Source: MED-G105 sp039025235
GTDB lineage: Bacteria; Pseudomonadota; Alphaproteobacteria; Caulobacterales; Parvularculaceae
Reading direction: 5' to 3'
Assembly: GCA_039025235.1 (NCBI GenBank)
Contig: JBCCOS010000009.1
Span: forward strand, 1-64,000
Length of the DNA: 64,000 nt
How positions within the stretch are numbered: the first letter of the stretch is position 1; the number at the start of each line of letters is the position of its first letter. Below the pieces are notes generated by a model, which saw nothing but the letters and a program-made list of their open reading frames with translations, was not told where the DNA came from and made no database searches. The position numbers and the translations under genes were made by a program. This document shows, piece by piece, positions 51,903 to 61,321 of the stretch.

Positions 51903-52078
51903 CGAACTTATATCAAACCGACGAGACCAACCGGCGCGCGAGTGAATTTAAACCGTAAGACGTATATCAGTCGACGCCACCAGTAAGGCGACAGGACACA
52001 CCGCCGCCTCCACCGACCAAAATTCTTTATACAGATAACCGCCCAATAACTATAACAGGGCCTAACAACAAAAATATA

Positions 52079-52345
52079 CTAAGCAGACAACGCTTTGACG
52101 CGTGCAGATAAGCGAGACAATTTACGAGCGACGGTGCGTTTGTGGAACACACCTTTGTTGACAGCTCTATGTAACTCAGGCTGAGCCTCTTTAAAAGCGA
52201 GATCAGCAGCTGATTTATCACCGGATTGGATTGCATCTTCAATGCGACGCAAGAAGGTACGAACCCTCGAGCGTCGTGACTTATTCACTTCGGTCCGTCT
52301 GGCTATCTTTCTAACCATTTTTTTTGCCGATGTCGTATTAGCCAT
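52079..52345 (-). CDS. rpsT: 30S ribosomal protein S20
   Basis: An 88-residue, strongly basic three-helix protein with MANTTSAKKMVRKIARRTEVNKSRRSRVRTFLRRIEDAI at the start. The C-terminal block GVFHKRTVARKLSRLSARVKAL matches the family. It binds the 5' domain of 16S rRNA. Its position between mutM and dnaA is usual for Alphaproteobacteria. Confidence 0.96.
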   Translation of the reverse strand: MANTTSAKKMVRKIARRTEVNKSRRSRVRTFLRRIEDAIQSGDKSAADLAFKEAQPELHRAVNKGVFHKRTVARKLSRLSARVKALSA

Positions 52346-52538
52346 TCAATCCTCGTGCCTGACACACCAAAACCTAAAAATATGACCCTTCAAGCTGTTG
52401 AAGCATCAGGGATGCGGCGTCTTATCGATCCGTAATAAAAACGTCAATCATGTTTCTCGTTTTCGGCGAAATTTCTTTTTGCATCGGTTATTTCGCAACA
52501 TATTAGTCGTTAGATAAACAACAGCGCTTTTCAACCGC

Positions 52539-53471
52539 TTACCGTTGGCACCCACCACAGTAAAAAGTGGATCGCCCGCCCTGCACGATACGCTTAATTT
52601 TTGAGCGGCCACAAGGACAGACCTCCCCTTCACGGTCGTAGACGCTGAACTGATGCTGAAAATATCCAAGCTTGCCCTCCGCTCCAGCAAAATCCCGTAA
52701 AGAAGACCCCCCCGCGTCGATTGCCTCCTTTAAAACGTCAACCATAGCGCGTTGCAGACGCACAGCACGCGCGCCCACCAAGCTATGTGCCGAACGACGT
52801 GGTGAAATCCCAGATTTAAAAAGCGCCTCGCACGCGTAGATATTTCCAATACCGGCGACAACGCTCTGATCGAGGAGCGCCGCTTTAATTGCGGTGGACT
52901 TCCCCCTCAAGGCTTCGGAAAATGCTTCAGCAGAAAACGCATTTGATAAAGGTTCGGGCCCCATATCTTTGAAGTGCCTACAACAATCAATTTCCGATGT
53001 TGCAACGAGATCCATAAAGCCGAACCGTCTGGGATCATTATAAACGACCCGAGCGGTTGCTTGCGATCGTTTGAAATCATACGAGCCATCGGACGATCGC
53101 GGCTTGGCGCGCCCCTCATTTGCCGGCACAGAAACGTCAAAAATTACATGGTCATGCTTTGGGTCGGTTCCATGTTCGTGATGAAAGATACCCGGCTCTG
53201 AACCATTACGCGTTTCACCATCACTTACAGTGAAACGACCAGACATTCCCAAATGCATGATAAGCGTTTCGCACGATGAGAGACCACAAAGAAGATACTT
53301 CCCACGACGGTCCATTGTATCAACAAAAGCACCTTCCAAGCGTTCCGCGAACCGTTCGGGAAAAGGGAACCGCAGGTCTGGACGCATTGTCTTAACGCGA
53401 TCAATGCGAGCGCCGAGCATTGCCGGCTGCAAGCCACGTCGAACCGTTTCAACTTCAGGAAGCTCGGGCAT
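52539..53471 (-). CDS. mutM: Formamidopyrimidine-DNA glycosylase
   Basis: A 310-residue Fpg. The chain must start MPELPEVETVRRGL at ATG 53471, since the Pro after Met is the catalytic nucleophile and Glu follows it; the five extra codons upstream are unlikely. RRGKYLLCGL contains the Lys near residue 60. The C-terminal zinc finger is CPCGRSKIKRIVQGGRSTFYCGGCQ. An acidic insert at about 120-150 is not in E. coli Fpg (269 residues). It removes 8-oxoguanine and other oxidised purines. Confidence 0.95.
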   Translation of the reverse strand: MPELPEVETVRRGLQPAMLGARIDRVKTMRPDLRFPFPERFAERLEGAFVDTMDRRGKYLLCGLSSCETLIMHLGMSGRFTVSDGETRNGSEPGIFHHEHGTDPKHDHVIFDVSVPANEGRAKPRSSDGSYDFKRSQATARVVYNDPRRFGFMDLVATSEIDCCRHFKDMGPEPLSNAFSAEAFSEALRGKSTAIKAALLDQSVVAGIGNIYACEALFKSGISPRRSAHSLVGARAVRLQRAMVDVLKEAIDAGGSSLRDFAGAEGKLGYFQHQFSVYDREGEVCPCGRSKIKRIVQGGRSTFYCGGCQR

Positions 53472-53638
53472 GGTAATTGCGATCAATTTGTCAATTAGGA
53501 TACGTTCGACGCCACCGTAGAAAAGCCTTGCTCATTGATACACAGGCATAAGTGACGCGCCGTCCATTAAAGCGTTTTCAAGCCAAGTGCGCCCAACCCG
53601 CCACCAGTTTCATAATAAGCGCAAGCACTTTACATGAC

Positions 53639-53672
53639 AAAAAACCGGCGAGACCCCAAGGCCACCGCCGGT
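53639..53672 (-). terminator. Intrinsic terminator of rpsA
   Basis: On the minus strand ACCGGCG and CGCCGGT form a 7-bp stem around a 15-nt loop, followed by six T residues. It begins 48 nt after the rpsA stop codon. Confidence 0.85.
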
Positions 53673-53719
53673 AGATGCTGTTAATCGGTGGCTCAACACC
53701 CTTAACAAAAACAAATAAC

Positions 53720-55426
53720 TTAATCGTCTTTTTCGTTTTCTTTCAGGGCTGCGCCGAGAATATCGCCAAGCGACGCGCCAGCGTCCGCTGATCCATATTG
53801 TTCCACAGCCTCTTTCTCCTCGGCCACTTCACGGGCTTTGATGGAAAGCGAAATACGGCGGGACGCCTTATCGAAGGAGGTGACGCGGGCATCGACCTTG
53901 TCACCAACGGCAAAACGATCCGGACGCTGTTCGTTTCGATCCTTGGAAAGATCTGACTTGCGGATAAAGGCTTTCGGTCCGGCATCGCCGCCAACTTGCA
54001 CTTCGATACCGCCAGTTTCGATCGCGGTGACCGTGCAAGTCACGTCAGCGCCTTTGCGCATCTCGCCTTCAACGCTATCGATTGGATCGGAACCAACCTG
54101 TTTCACACCGAGGGAAATACGTTCCTTCTCAGGATCAACATCGAGGACTTTAGCGGAAACGCGGTCCCCTTTATTGTAATCCTTGATCGCGTCTTCACCG
54201 GACCGATCCCAGTCAAGGTCCGACAGATGGACCATCCCGTCCATATCCTCGGTAAGACCAACAAACAGACCAAATTCAGTAATATTTTTGATCTCGCCTT
54301 CGATAACGGACCCAATGGGATGCTCTTCAGCGAAGTTTTCCCAAGGATTGTTCAGGCACTGTTTTAGACCAAGCGATATGCGGCGCTTGCTTTCGTCTAC
54401 TTCGAGCACCATGACTTCTACTTCTTGAGAGGTCGAAACAATCTTTCCAGGATGCACATTCTTCTTCACCCAGCTCATCTCAGAAACATGGACGAGACCT
54501 TCGATACCATCTTCCAGCTCAACGAAAGCACCGTAATCCGTGATATTCGTGACCTTGCCGGAGAATTTAGCATCAAGAGGGTACTTCGCCGCAACGCCTT
54601 CCCATGGATCAGGCGATAGCTGTTTCATACCGAGAGAAATGCGGTGTGTCTCAGGATTGATTTTGACAATACGGACGCGGACCGTGTCATTGACATTGAG
54701 CACTTCTGTCGGGTGGTTCACACGGCTCCACGACATGTCAGTGACGTGCAACAGACCATCTACACCGGGCGCTAACTCAACGAAGGCACCATATTCGGTG
54801 ATATTCTTCACAACGCCTTCGCGTTCGTCGCCCTCGCTCAATTCGCGGACCACCTCCTGGCGATGTTCCGCCCGATCCTCTTCAAGAATTGAACGACGCG
54901 AGACAACAATATTCCCACGGCGCCGATCCATCTTCAGGATCTTAAACGGCTGCGCGATATTCATGAGCGGTCCGGCATCGCGCACAGGCCGAATATCAAC
55001 CTGACTTCCAGGCAGGAACGCCACAGCGCCGCCAAGATCGACCGTAAAGCCACCCTTTACACGATTGAAGATCACACCATCGACGCGTTCTTCGGTCTCG
55101 AATTGTTTTTCAAGGCGTTCCCACGCTTCTTCGCGGCGCGCTTTCTCACGGCTGATAACCGCTTCGCCAAGCGCATTTTCAACGCGATCCACATAGACCT
55201 CGACCGTATCACCGATATTAAGTGAGACGTCCTGTCCGGGCTGGGAGAATTCTTTAAGAGCGACGCGGCCTTCTGTTTTGAGGCCAACATCGATAACCGC
55301 CATGTCTTTTTCAATGGCCGTGACAACACCTTTTACAACGGTGTCTTCAAAATCGCGACGATCAACAAGAGAGGCTTCAAGCATTTCCGCGAAATCGTCG
55401 CGGGACGGGTTAAGGGTTTCAGACAA
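53720..55426 (-). CDS. rpsA: 30S ribosomal protein S1
   Basis: A 568-residue protein of six S1 RNA-binding domains. The repeats show GKVTNITDYGAFVELEDGIEGLVHVSEMSW and similar blocks at about 110, 200, 280, 370 and 450. The N-terminus SETLNPSRDDFAEML matches alphaproteobacterial S1 proteins, so the start is probably TTG 55426, as no in-frame ATG lies there; the next ATG would remove conserved residues. AAGGA lies about 12 nt upstream. It helps mRNA unfold on the ribosome. It follows cmk by 313 bases. Confidence 0.95.
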   Translation of the reverse strand: MSETLNPSRDDFAEMLEASLVDRRDFEDTVVKGVVTAIEKDMAVIDVGLKTEGRVALKEFSQPGQDVSLNIGDTVEVYVDRVENALGEAVISREKARREEAWERLEKQFETEERVDGVIFNRVKGGFTVDLGGAVAFLPGSQVDIRPVRDAGPLMNIAQPFKILKMDRRRGNIVVSRRSILEEDRAEHRQEVVRELSEGDEREGVVKNITEYGAFVELAPGVDGLLHVTDMSWSRVNHPTEVLNVNDTVRVRIVKINPETHRISLGMKQLSPDPWEGVAAKYPLDAKFSGKVTNITDYGAFVELEDGIEGLVHVSEMSWVKKNVHPGKIVSTSQEVEVMVLEVDESKRRISLGLKQCLNNPWENFAEEHPIGSVIEGEIKNITEFGLFVGLTEDMDGMVHLSDLDWDRSGEDAIKDYNKGDRVSAKVLDVDPEKERISLGVKQVGSDPIDSVEGEMRKGADVTCTVTAIETGGIEVQVGGDAGPKAFIRKSDLSKDRNEQRPDRFAVGDKVDARVTSFDKASRRISLSIKAREVAEEKEAVEQYGSADAGASLGDILGAALKENEKDD

Positions 55427-55739
55427 GTGTTAGGGTCCTTTTTCAGGGTGTTTCTATGTTGTTTCCATGGTGTTTTTGTATCGTGTTTCAGTGTCACAAT
55501 CCGAAAAAACAAGCGAGGTGAGATCTGAAACTGATCGCGCAATAAAAAACGCATGATCGGATCAGGACGCACTGAGGCGACTTGTTGCAATCGGAAATGG
55601 CGTCGGACGGCTAGCACTACCGCGTACCGGTAAGAACAATCCTCAACAGTAGAATTAATAATGCCAGTGCCATTTAAGCGCATTTTGTTGACTGATTTGG
55701 ATTTGGCCTTTGATCAAAAATCCGTTGATCCAGGCCAGG
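55427..55739. other. rpsA leader region
   Basis: The 313 bases between cmk and rpsA are rich in TGTTT/AAACA motifs at 11-13 bp spacing near 55447-55490. A long leader before rpsA could allow autoregulation, but I see no firm structure. Confidence 0.4.
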
Positions 55740-56411
55740 TCAGTCAGCAGAACGCTCAAAAATATCGTCAATGATGCAGCGCGCCGCCGCGATCACCGCG
55801 TCTATAGCCAAATCAGAAGTATCAATCAACTCCGCATCATCCGCCGCGATCATTGGCGCGTCGGCGCGGGACGCATCGCGCGTATCACGTTCCTTGAGGT
55901 CAGCCAATACATCGGCCAATTGGATTTCTGGACGATCCTCTTTTAACTCCAGCCATCGCCTTTTGGCGCGCTGTTCCAATGAGGCGCTGACAAAAAACTT
56001 CACAGTGGCGTCAGGACAAACAACCGTCCCGATATCTCGACCATCGAGGATCGCACCCGCTGAATTATTCGGCGGATTGACGGCAAATGTCCTCTGAAAG
56101 TCGAGTAATGCGGCACGAACGTTTTTATTGGCGGCAACAACACTGGCCGCAGCCCCCACTTCCCTTGATCGCAAGGGCGCATCTTTAATGGCGTCCAGCG
56201 AAAATCCGCGCGCCGTTGCAGCGGCCGTTTCTTCATCTTTTGGCAAAAGACCGTTATCGAGCATTAACCAAGCGACGCCACGATACAAAATACCTGTATC
56301 CAGATATTCAAAGTCATAAATATCGGCGAGCGCCCGTGCGAGCGTCCCCTTACCCGATGCAGCAGGACCATCAAGGGCGATAACGAATGGTTTGTTAGTC
56401 TCAGAACCCAT
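55740..56411 (-). CDS. cmk: Cytidylate kinase
   Basis: A 223-residue NMP kinase. ALDGPAASGKGTLARALA is the P-loop, YLDTGILYRGVAWLML the CMP-binding start, and GRDIGTVVCPDATVKFFVSASLEQRAKRRWLEL the typical Cmk block. It phosphorylates CMP and dCMP. In most Alphaproteobacteria aroA precedes cmk; here it is absent, and a divergent thiD gene lies upstream. It precedes rpsA as usual. Confidence 0.95.
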   Translation of the reverse strand: MGSETNKPFVIALDGPAASGKGTLARALADIYDFEYLDTGILYRGVAWLMLDNGLLPKDEETAAATARGFSLDAIKDAPLRSREVGAAASVVAANKNVRAALLDFQRTFAVNPPNNSAGAILDGRDIGTVVCPDATVKFFVSASLEQRAKRRWLELKEDRPEIQLADVLADLKERDTRDASRADAPMIAADDAELIDTSDLAIDAVIAAARCIIDDIFERSAD

Positions 56412-56526
56412 AGCACCTCAAATGAAATGGCTAAACGTTCGTAAAGCGCAATCAAACGAACGGTACAAGACCAGATAAATACTTGACGTAAAAATTGGTT
56501 GTTAATGTGCGGTTTAAAAATACGTT

Positions 56527-56602
56527 CTTTTCGTTAACGTGCTGGCTTTTCGTTAACGTGCTGGCTTTTCGTTAATGTGCCGACTTTTGGTTAACGTGCC
56601 AG
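56527..56602. repeat. Tandem repeat, 4 x 19 bp, upstream of thiD
   Basis: CTTTTCGTTAACGTGCTGG occurs twice exactly, then CTTTTCGTTAATGTGCCGA and CTTTTGGTTAACGTGCCAG. Each unit carries GTTAAC or a near form. It lies in the divergent promoter region of cmk and thiD, ending 40 bases before the thiD start. Confidence 0.9.
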
Positions 56603-56642
56603 TCGAAGTGCTCTTATTCAAGATCAATATAGGACAAAAGAA

Positions 56643-57443
56643 TTGCCCCCTCGCATCCTGATTATTGCTGGTTCGGATCCCTCTGGCGGTGCTGGCATTC
56701 AAGCTGACGTCAAAACTGTAACAGCCCTCGGCGGATATGCGGCAACCGCGGTTACGGCATTAACAGTGCAAAATACTGTGGGCGTATCAAAAGTATCGCC
56801 GGTATCGCCCGACCTCATTAAAGCTCAAATTCTGACTGTGCTTGAAGACATCGGCGCTGATGCCATCAAAATTGGGATGATTGGCGACACCCAGGCGGGC
56901 GCGGCAATCGTCAGTGCGTTAGGAGACCGCGCCAGCACAATGCCAATCGTCGTTGACCCGGTCCTTGCTGCAACAAGCGGTGATGCCCTAGCCAAAGACG
57001 ATGTGAGTGCTTTTATTTTAGAACAGCTGACACCGCTCAGCGCCGTCATCACACCGAATGCCGACGAAGCAGCTATCCTCACTAACAGCGCGATTATCTC
57101 TACCGCCGACCAGGAGAGCGCCGCGCGGTCACTGGTAATGGTGGGCGCCGGCGCGGCCCTCGTTAAAGGCGGACATTTGGAAGGCTCAAACGTCACCGAT
57201 GTGCTTTATAACGACGATCGCATAACGCATTATTCGAATAAACGAATTATAACGAATGCTGGTCATGGCACTGGTTGTACCCTAGCCTCTGCAATCGCCA
57301 CGGGACTGGGCAATGGGATGTCAGTCCAACAAGCAACTGAAAATGCGATTGCATATTTACGCGGCGCCCTTGAAACCGCTCCAGGGTTCGGAAAGGGCAC
57401 AGGCCCACTGAACCATTCGTATCGCGTTTCACCGAACAGCTGA
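56643..57443 (+). CDS. thiD: Hydroxymethylpyrimidine/phosphomethylpyrimidine kinase
   Basis: A 266-residue ribokinase-fold kinase. IAGSDPSGGAGIQADVKTVTALGGYAATAVTALTVQNT is the family signature at the N-terminus. VDPVLAATSGDAL and TNAGHGTGCTLASAIATGL with the catalytic Asp-equivalent region follow. It phosphorylates HMP and HMP-P for thiamine synthesis. The start is TTG 56643, behind AGGACA; no TPP riboswitch signature is visible upstream. Repeats of 19 bp lie just before it. Confidence 0.93.
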   Translation: MPPRILIIAGSDPSGGAGIQADVKTVTALGGYAATAVTALTVQNTVGVSKVSPVSPDLIKAQILTVLEDIGADAIKIGMIGDTQAGAAIVSALGDRASTMPIVVDPVLAATSGDALAKDDVSAFILEQLTPLSAVITPNADEAAILTNSAIISTADQESAARSLVMVGAGAALVKGGHLEGSNVTDVLYNDDRITHYSNKRIITNAGHGTGCTLASAIATGLGNGMSVQQATENAIAYLRGALETAPGFGKGTGPLNHSYRVSPNS

Positions 57444-57474
57444 ACGTCTGAACCATCTGTAGAAGGAAGACATC

Positions 57475-58359
57475 ATGCGGACCTATGCGTTTGAGACCTG
57501 GGACGTTTTTACCGATCAACGTTTTTGCGGAAACCCCCTTGCGATTGTGACAAACGCAAACGGCTTGAGTGATCATGAAATGCAAATGATCGCACGTGAA
57601 TTTAATTTATCAGAAACAACCTTTATTCTGCCACCGGACGGGCCAGATCACGACGTTCGTGTCCGGATTTTTATCCCTACCGACGAGTTGGCGTTCGCAG
57701 GGCACCCAACCATTGGCACAGCCCTTTCGATCGCTACAAAACGGGGTAGCTATGACCCCATGATCATGCGCCTCAAAGCCGGTGATTTTCCGATTCGCTA
57801 TGACACCGCAGGGCCAATCCCCAGGGCAACATTCCGTAATCCGATTGATCCAACAGTAAAAAATCTCAACGGGTTGCGTGCGCCTCTCGCTGCCGCCCTC
57901 GGTTTACCAATAGACGCAATTGCAGATGGCTTAAATGCACCATGTGCGGCAGGGGCAGGCACCGATTTTGTCTTTGCCAAAGTCAACGAAACTGACTTGC
58001 CCAAATGTGTCATCGACAGCGGCGCCCTGTCGTCACTTTATCGAGATTACGGTGTGGGGGTGGGCATTTTCGCTGAACATCAGGTGCCTGATGCGGATTA
58101 TCAGATGCGCCTGTTTGCACCAGCCGCCAATATTCCAGAAGACCCCGCAACAGGCTCGGCCGCTTGCGCCTTGCCAGCCGTCATCTCTCGAACGGGCGCG
58201 CTGGCCGATGGTGACTACACTTGGACGATCCGACAAGGAATTGAAATGAGACGACCGAGTACGATCAAGATCAACTTTTCGATCAGTAAAAAACAGCCTC
58301 ACGCGCTAGAAGTTAGTGGTACGGCTATTCAGATCCAGCGGGGGGAGTTGACGATGTGA
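57475..58359 (+). CDS. PhzF-family isomerase/epimerase
   Basis: A 294-residue PhzF/diaminopimelate-epimerase-fold protein. Glu47 in REFNLSETTFI is the catalytic residue of PhzF proteins. FIPTDELAFAGHPTIGTA and EDPATGSAACALPAVI are the other signatures. It probably isomerises a small carboxylic acid; phenazine synthesis is not implied, as no other phz genes are present. GAAGGAAG precedes ATG 57475. It lies 31 nt after thiD and converges with the next gene. Confidence 0.9.
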   Translation: MRTYAFETWDVFTDQRFCGNPLAIVTNANGLSDHEMQMIAREFNLSETTFILPPDGPDHDVRVRIFIPTDELAFAGHPTIGTALSIATKRGSYDPMIMRLKAGDFPIRYDTAGPIPRATFRNPIDPTVKNLNGLRAPLAAALGLPIDAIADGLNAPCAAGAGTDFVFAKVNETDLPKCVIDSGALSSLYRDYGVGVGIFAEHQVPDADYQMRLFAPAANIPEDPATGSAACALPAVISRTGALADGDYTWTIRQGIEMRRPSTIKINFSISKKQPHALEVSGTAIQIQRGELTM

Positions 58360-58366
58360 GAGGCCG

Positions 58367-60043
58367 TCAGGACACAGCTTCATTTGAGGCATCCATATCC
58401 TCAAAGCGTTCCACGCCGCATGCATCGAAATACGCATTTAGCGCCGTGATGGCCAGGTCCTCTTCTTCCAGCCCTAAAACCGACGCTGCAAGATTAAGCC
58501 GCATATAGTCTTTTAAAGACAAATAAAGCCGTGTCCTGACAGGACGCTCTGCATTAGAAAAGCTCTCTGAAGCGGCCATCGCTCGAGCCGCTACACGGGC
58601 GCCATCACCTGTAAGAGAAGGGTCAGCATTACCGCGTAGTGTTTCAAATTGAGCACTCATCATGCGGATTGTTTGCTGCCGTCTTGCTGCGAGCCACTGA
58701 CTATCCGTCTCACGCGTAAGGATTTCCGATAGTTCATCCTTTGTGCCTGCGCCTGTCTCTGCGCCTGTCTCTGCGTCTGTCTCAGCGTCTGTCTCAGCCT
58801 CTGTGTCCGCAACCGCGTCCGCTCCTTGAACGCCCTTTAGCGACCACGTCGTTTGACCTGTATCGAATTCCCTAGAAGCATTGCCACGACCCAATACTCT
58901 CGTTGAGTTCGATATATTTGTTTCGGCAACTTTCGTTGACGGGTCTGAATTCAACTTCGTCCGAGGGCCACTCTTTCGAAGCGCACCAGTATGCAGGCTT
59001 TCATCGTTGAATTCGCCGTTGAACGCATCACGCGATAGATTTGACGATGCAATCGGATCATACGCTGTTTCGTTTGGCGTTTTTTCAGCTGCGCTTAAGC
59101 GAAAGGGCTTTCGAAAAAACCCTATCTGTTTGTCGACATCATTTGTATGCTGCAGATTTTCGAAATCAACATCTTGAACAAGATCATCATAGTGAAGCGC
59201 TGCGTCTGTTGGAGAGCTCACGCGTTCAGACCCAACTGGATTGCCATCTAAAAGCCGCGCTTCATTCGGGTTTGGCTGTTCCTCAACCTGACGCTCAGTT
59301 TCAAGCGGCGGCTGGGAAGCAATCACTTTTTTCCGGCTTAACGCCAAAGATGCATCATCAACCGGCAATACAGCTTGGCTTTTTGCGCGCGCACTTTTTG
59401 CTGCCCGGGTCAATTTTGCTACGAGACCGGTCGCACCCTGTCGATTTCCGAATGTTGCCTGGCGAATCTCGTCGCGCTGCCTTTGCAGTTGTTTTTTCTT
59501 TAAGGCCAACATCGCCCTATGTTCAGCAACAACTTCTTCAGGAGAACGAGCGCCATGGCGCCGATCAATTGCCGGACTTGCCTCCCCTTTTTTGGCAACG
59601 AAAGCGCTGTCCTTGTCTTGTTCAGAGATAATTGGTGTCAGCTCCAGAAATTCTGGGGTATCTCCCGTTGGCTCTGTTGGCGCTGGCTCTCTTGGCGCTG
59701 TCTCTGGTGGCGCTGTCTCTGATCGCGCTCGCTTTGGGGTATCACCTGCTGACACGGTCGCCACCGCGTTCGCTTCCACGCCACGCCTGTCTTCTGAGTT
59801 AGCCTCATCAACCGAATGCGCAAACGTGATTTCCTTGGGTAAACACTTTTTTTTGGGCTCAGTGTTGGTTTCAAGAGGCTCGGTTTTAACGTGCTCGATT
59901 TCAGACGTAAAAGCGCCTTCGGGAATCGCCGCCAATGTTCCAACCAGAGCGATAGCCTCGCCCGATGGACCAGAATCATCTGGAACAGTTTGGAAACTAT
60001 TTTTCAGTGAATTTGCCAATGGTGCGCCCCGGACCGTCTCCAC
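58367..60043 (-). CDS. Repeat-rich hypothetical protein paired with ParA
   Basis: A 558-residue protein of unknown function. Most of it is polar and low in complexity. It includes short degenerate repeats coded by 12-bp units (ETDAETDAETGAETGAG near residue 418, and ETAPPETAPREPAPTEP near 110). The last 130 residues are more ordered: QTIRMMSAQFETLRGNADPS, then TRLYLSLKDYMRLNLAASVLGLEEEDLAI. The C-terminal part is the best candidate for the functional domain. The start is GTG 60043, 17 nt after the ParA gene, so the two are an operon. Confidence 0.6.
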   Translation of the reverse strand: METVRGAPLANSLKNSFQTVPDDSGPSGEAIALVGTLAAIPEGAFTSEIEHVKTEPLETNTEPKKKCLPKEITFAHSVDEANSEDRRGVEANAVATVSAGDTPKRARSETAPPETAPREPAPTEPTGDTPEFLELTPIISEQDKDSAFVAKKGEASPAIDRRHGARSPEEVVAEHRAMLALKKKQLQRQRDEIRQATFGNRQGATGLVAKLTRAAKSARAKSQAVLPVDDASLALSRKKVIASQPPLETERQVEEQPNPNEARLLDGNPVGSERVSSPTDAALHYDDLVQDVDFENLQHTNDVDKQIGFFRKPFRLSAAEKTPNETAYDPIASSNLSRDAFNGEFNDESLHTGALRKSGPRTKLNSDPSTKVAETNISNSTRVLGRGNASREFDTGQTTWSLKGVQGADAVADTEAETDAETDAETGAETGAGTKDELSEILTRETDSQWLAARRQQTIRMMSAQFETLRGNADPSLTGDGARVAARAMAASESFSNAERPVRTRLYLSLKDYMRLNLAASVLGLEEEDLAITALNAYFDACGVERFEDMDASNEAVS

Positions 60044-60060
60044 AAAAATTGATCAATGCA

Positions 60061-60810
60061 TCAGTGAAATGCACGGCGACCAAAAACGCGACCACTTGCA
60101 CCGCCAAGAAGCGATGGTTGGCCAGCTGAATTTTCGTCGCCAATCGCCTGCCGAAACCCTTCAAGCTGCTGCAATCGGCCGTCGATATAGGACCAGAGCG
60201 CGCCAATTTCCTGTGCTGAACGGCAGACCGGGTCGACTTCCATCACGGTACGGCCATCAATCATTGATGCAGCAAAATCAACACGGCTGTGTATGACTGT
60301 CGGCGCAACCGTGCCATGTTGGGAAAGGGCAATCGCGGCTTCTGATGTAATCCGTGCACGCGGATTGGCGCCATTCACGGCAAAAATTAATGGCTTGGCC
60401 CGGGCATCGACGATCTCCATTGTTGGCGCAACGGCCCGCAAATCATGGGGACTTGGCCGTGTTGGCGCAATAACAAGATCCGCATGCGATACAACCTCTG
60501 AAATCGCCCGGGTGACGGCCGGCGGCGTATCGATAAAAACAAATCGGTATCCTTCATTACGCGCCCGCTCCAAATCATGGAACAAATTTGAAAAAACCGA
60601 TTGTATAAAGGCTGGCTCCGGATCTTTCCGAACATTCCACCATTTCGCTAATGACCCTTGCGGGTCTGTGTCGATGAGCGCCACTGGCCCTGCATCAGGT
60701 CGACCAGCCATTTGCCGAATTGCCTCTACAGCCAGATGGCCAGCGAGGGTCGTTTTGCCAGAACCACCCTTCTGCGAGGCGAATACGATTACTTGCATCG
60801 ATGGGGCCAT
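60061..60810 (-). CDS. ParA-family ATPase
   Basis: A 249-residue ParA/MinD-type ATPase. VFASQKGGSGKTTLAGHLAV is the deviant Walker A with the signature Lys, and ALIDTDPQGSLAKWW the switch region. FVFIDTPPAV is Walker B, and LVIAPTRPSPHDL the following block. GGAGG precedes ATG 60810. No ParB and no parS palindrome are nearby. It is probably an orphan ParA that positions a cargo (chemoreceptor cluster, polymer or other), not the chromosomal ParA. Its partner is the downstream protein. Confidence 0.9.
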   Translation of the reverse strand: MAPSMQVIVFASQKGGSGKTTLAGHLAVEAIRQMAGRPDAGPVALIDTDPQGSLAKWWNVRKDPEPAFIQSVFSNLFHDLERARNEGYRFVFIDTPPAVTRAISEVVSHADLVIAPTRPSPHDLRAVAPTMEIVDARAKPLIFAVNGANPRARITSEAAIALSQHGTVAPTVIHSRVDFAASMIDGRTVMEVDPVCRSAQEIGALWSYIDGRLQQLEGFRQAIGDENSAGQPSLLGGASGRVFGRRAFH

Positions 60811-61321
60811 CGACGTCCTCCGCTTACACTATTCGAGGAGGGATGACACGCCAAATATGCAGGTCATCAGCCTCCGGATCCAACCATCATTCCACAAGGA
60901 GTGTTAAAACCAGGAAAGATTGACATGCTGAATTTTCATTGAAATTGATAAAATATTGAATTGAAATGAATTCAAAAAAAGAGCGTCAGCAGCCACCGAA
61001 ATACGCAGGGCAGCCACCAACGCCCATTCGATCTTGCATAATCGCTTTAAATCTCGATTAATTTTTGATTAAAGCTCCGTGAGATGAGTAATCAGATTTA
61101 TTAGTAGTTTGGAATAATTTGTTAAGACCTGTGCCTAAACGCTCAGAATTTCAAGCAAGCTTCGTTACGAGAAAAGATAAAACAGCGTCATTGTGAACAA
61201 CAGGATTGCACGAGGTTTTCCTGAACGTATGGAGTTTCGATTTTAGAGCAAAAATTGCTTTCACTCTTGATGATTTTGCATTTTTTGTCATCAAGCCACT
61301 CACCGTTAGCCAAAGAAGGCA
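60811..61321. other. AT-rich intergenic region upstream of parA
   Basis: I see no gene, RNA or repeat element. It should hold the promoter of the ParA operon. Confidence 0.4.

Larger units (their letters stand above)
50677..52078. other. 1.4-kb gene-free region between rpsT and dnaA
   Basis: AT-rich (50690-51360), then filled by palindromic repeats (51380-51902). It holds a perfect 16-bp tandem duplication at 50749. I find no run of DnaA boxes matching TTATCCACA, so an origin is not demonstrated, although its place beside dnaA makes it worth testing. Confidence 0.5.

Noticed and set aside
56400..56643. TPP riboswitch before thiD
   Set aside because: The CTGAGA core and its partner helices are absent.
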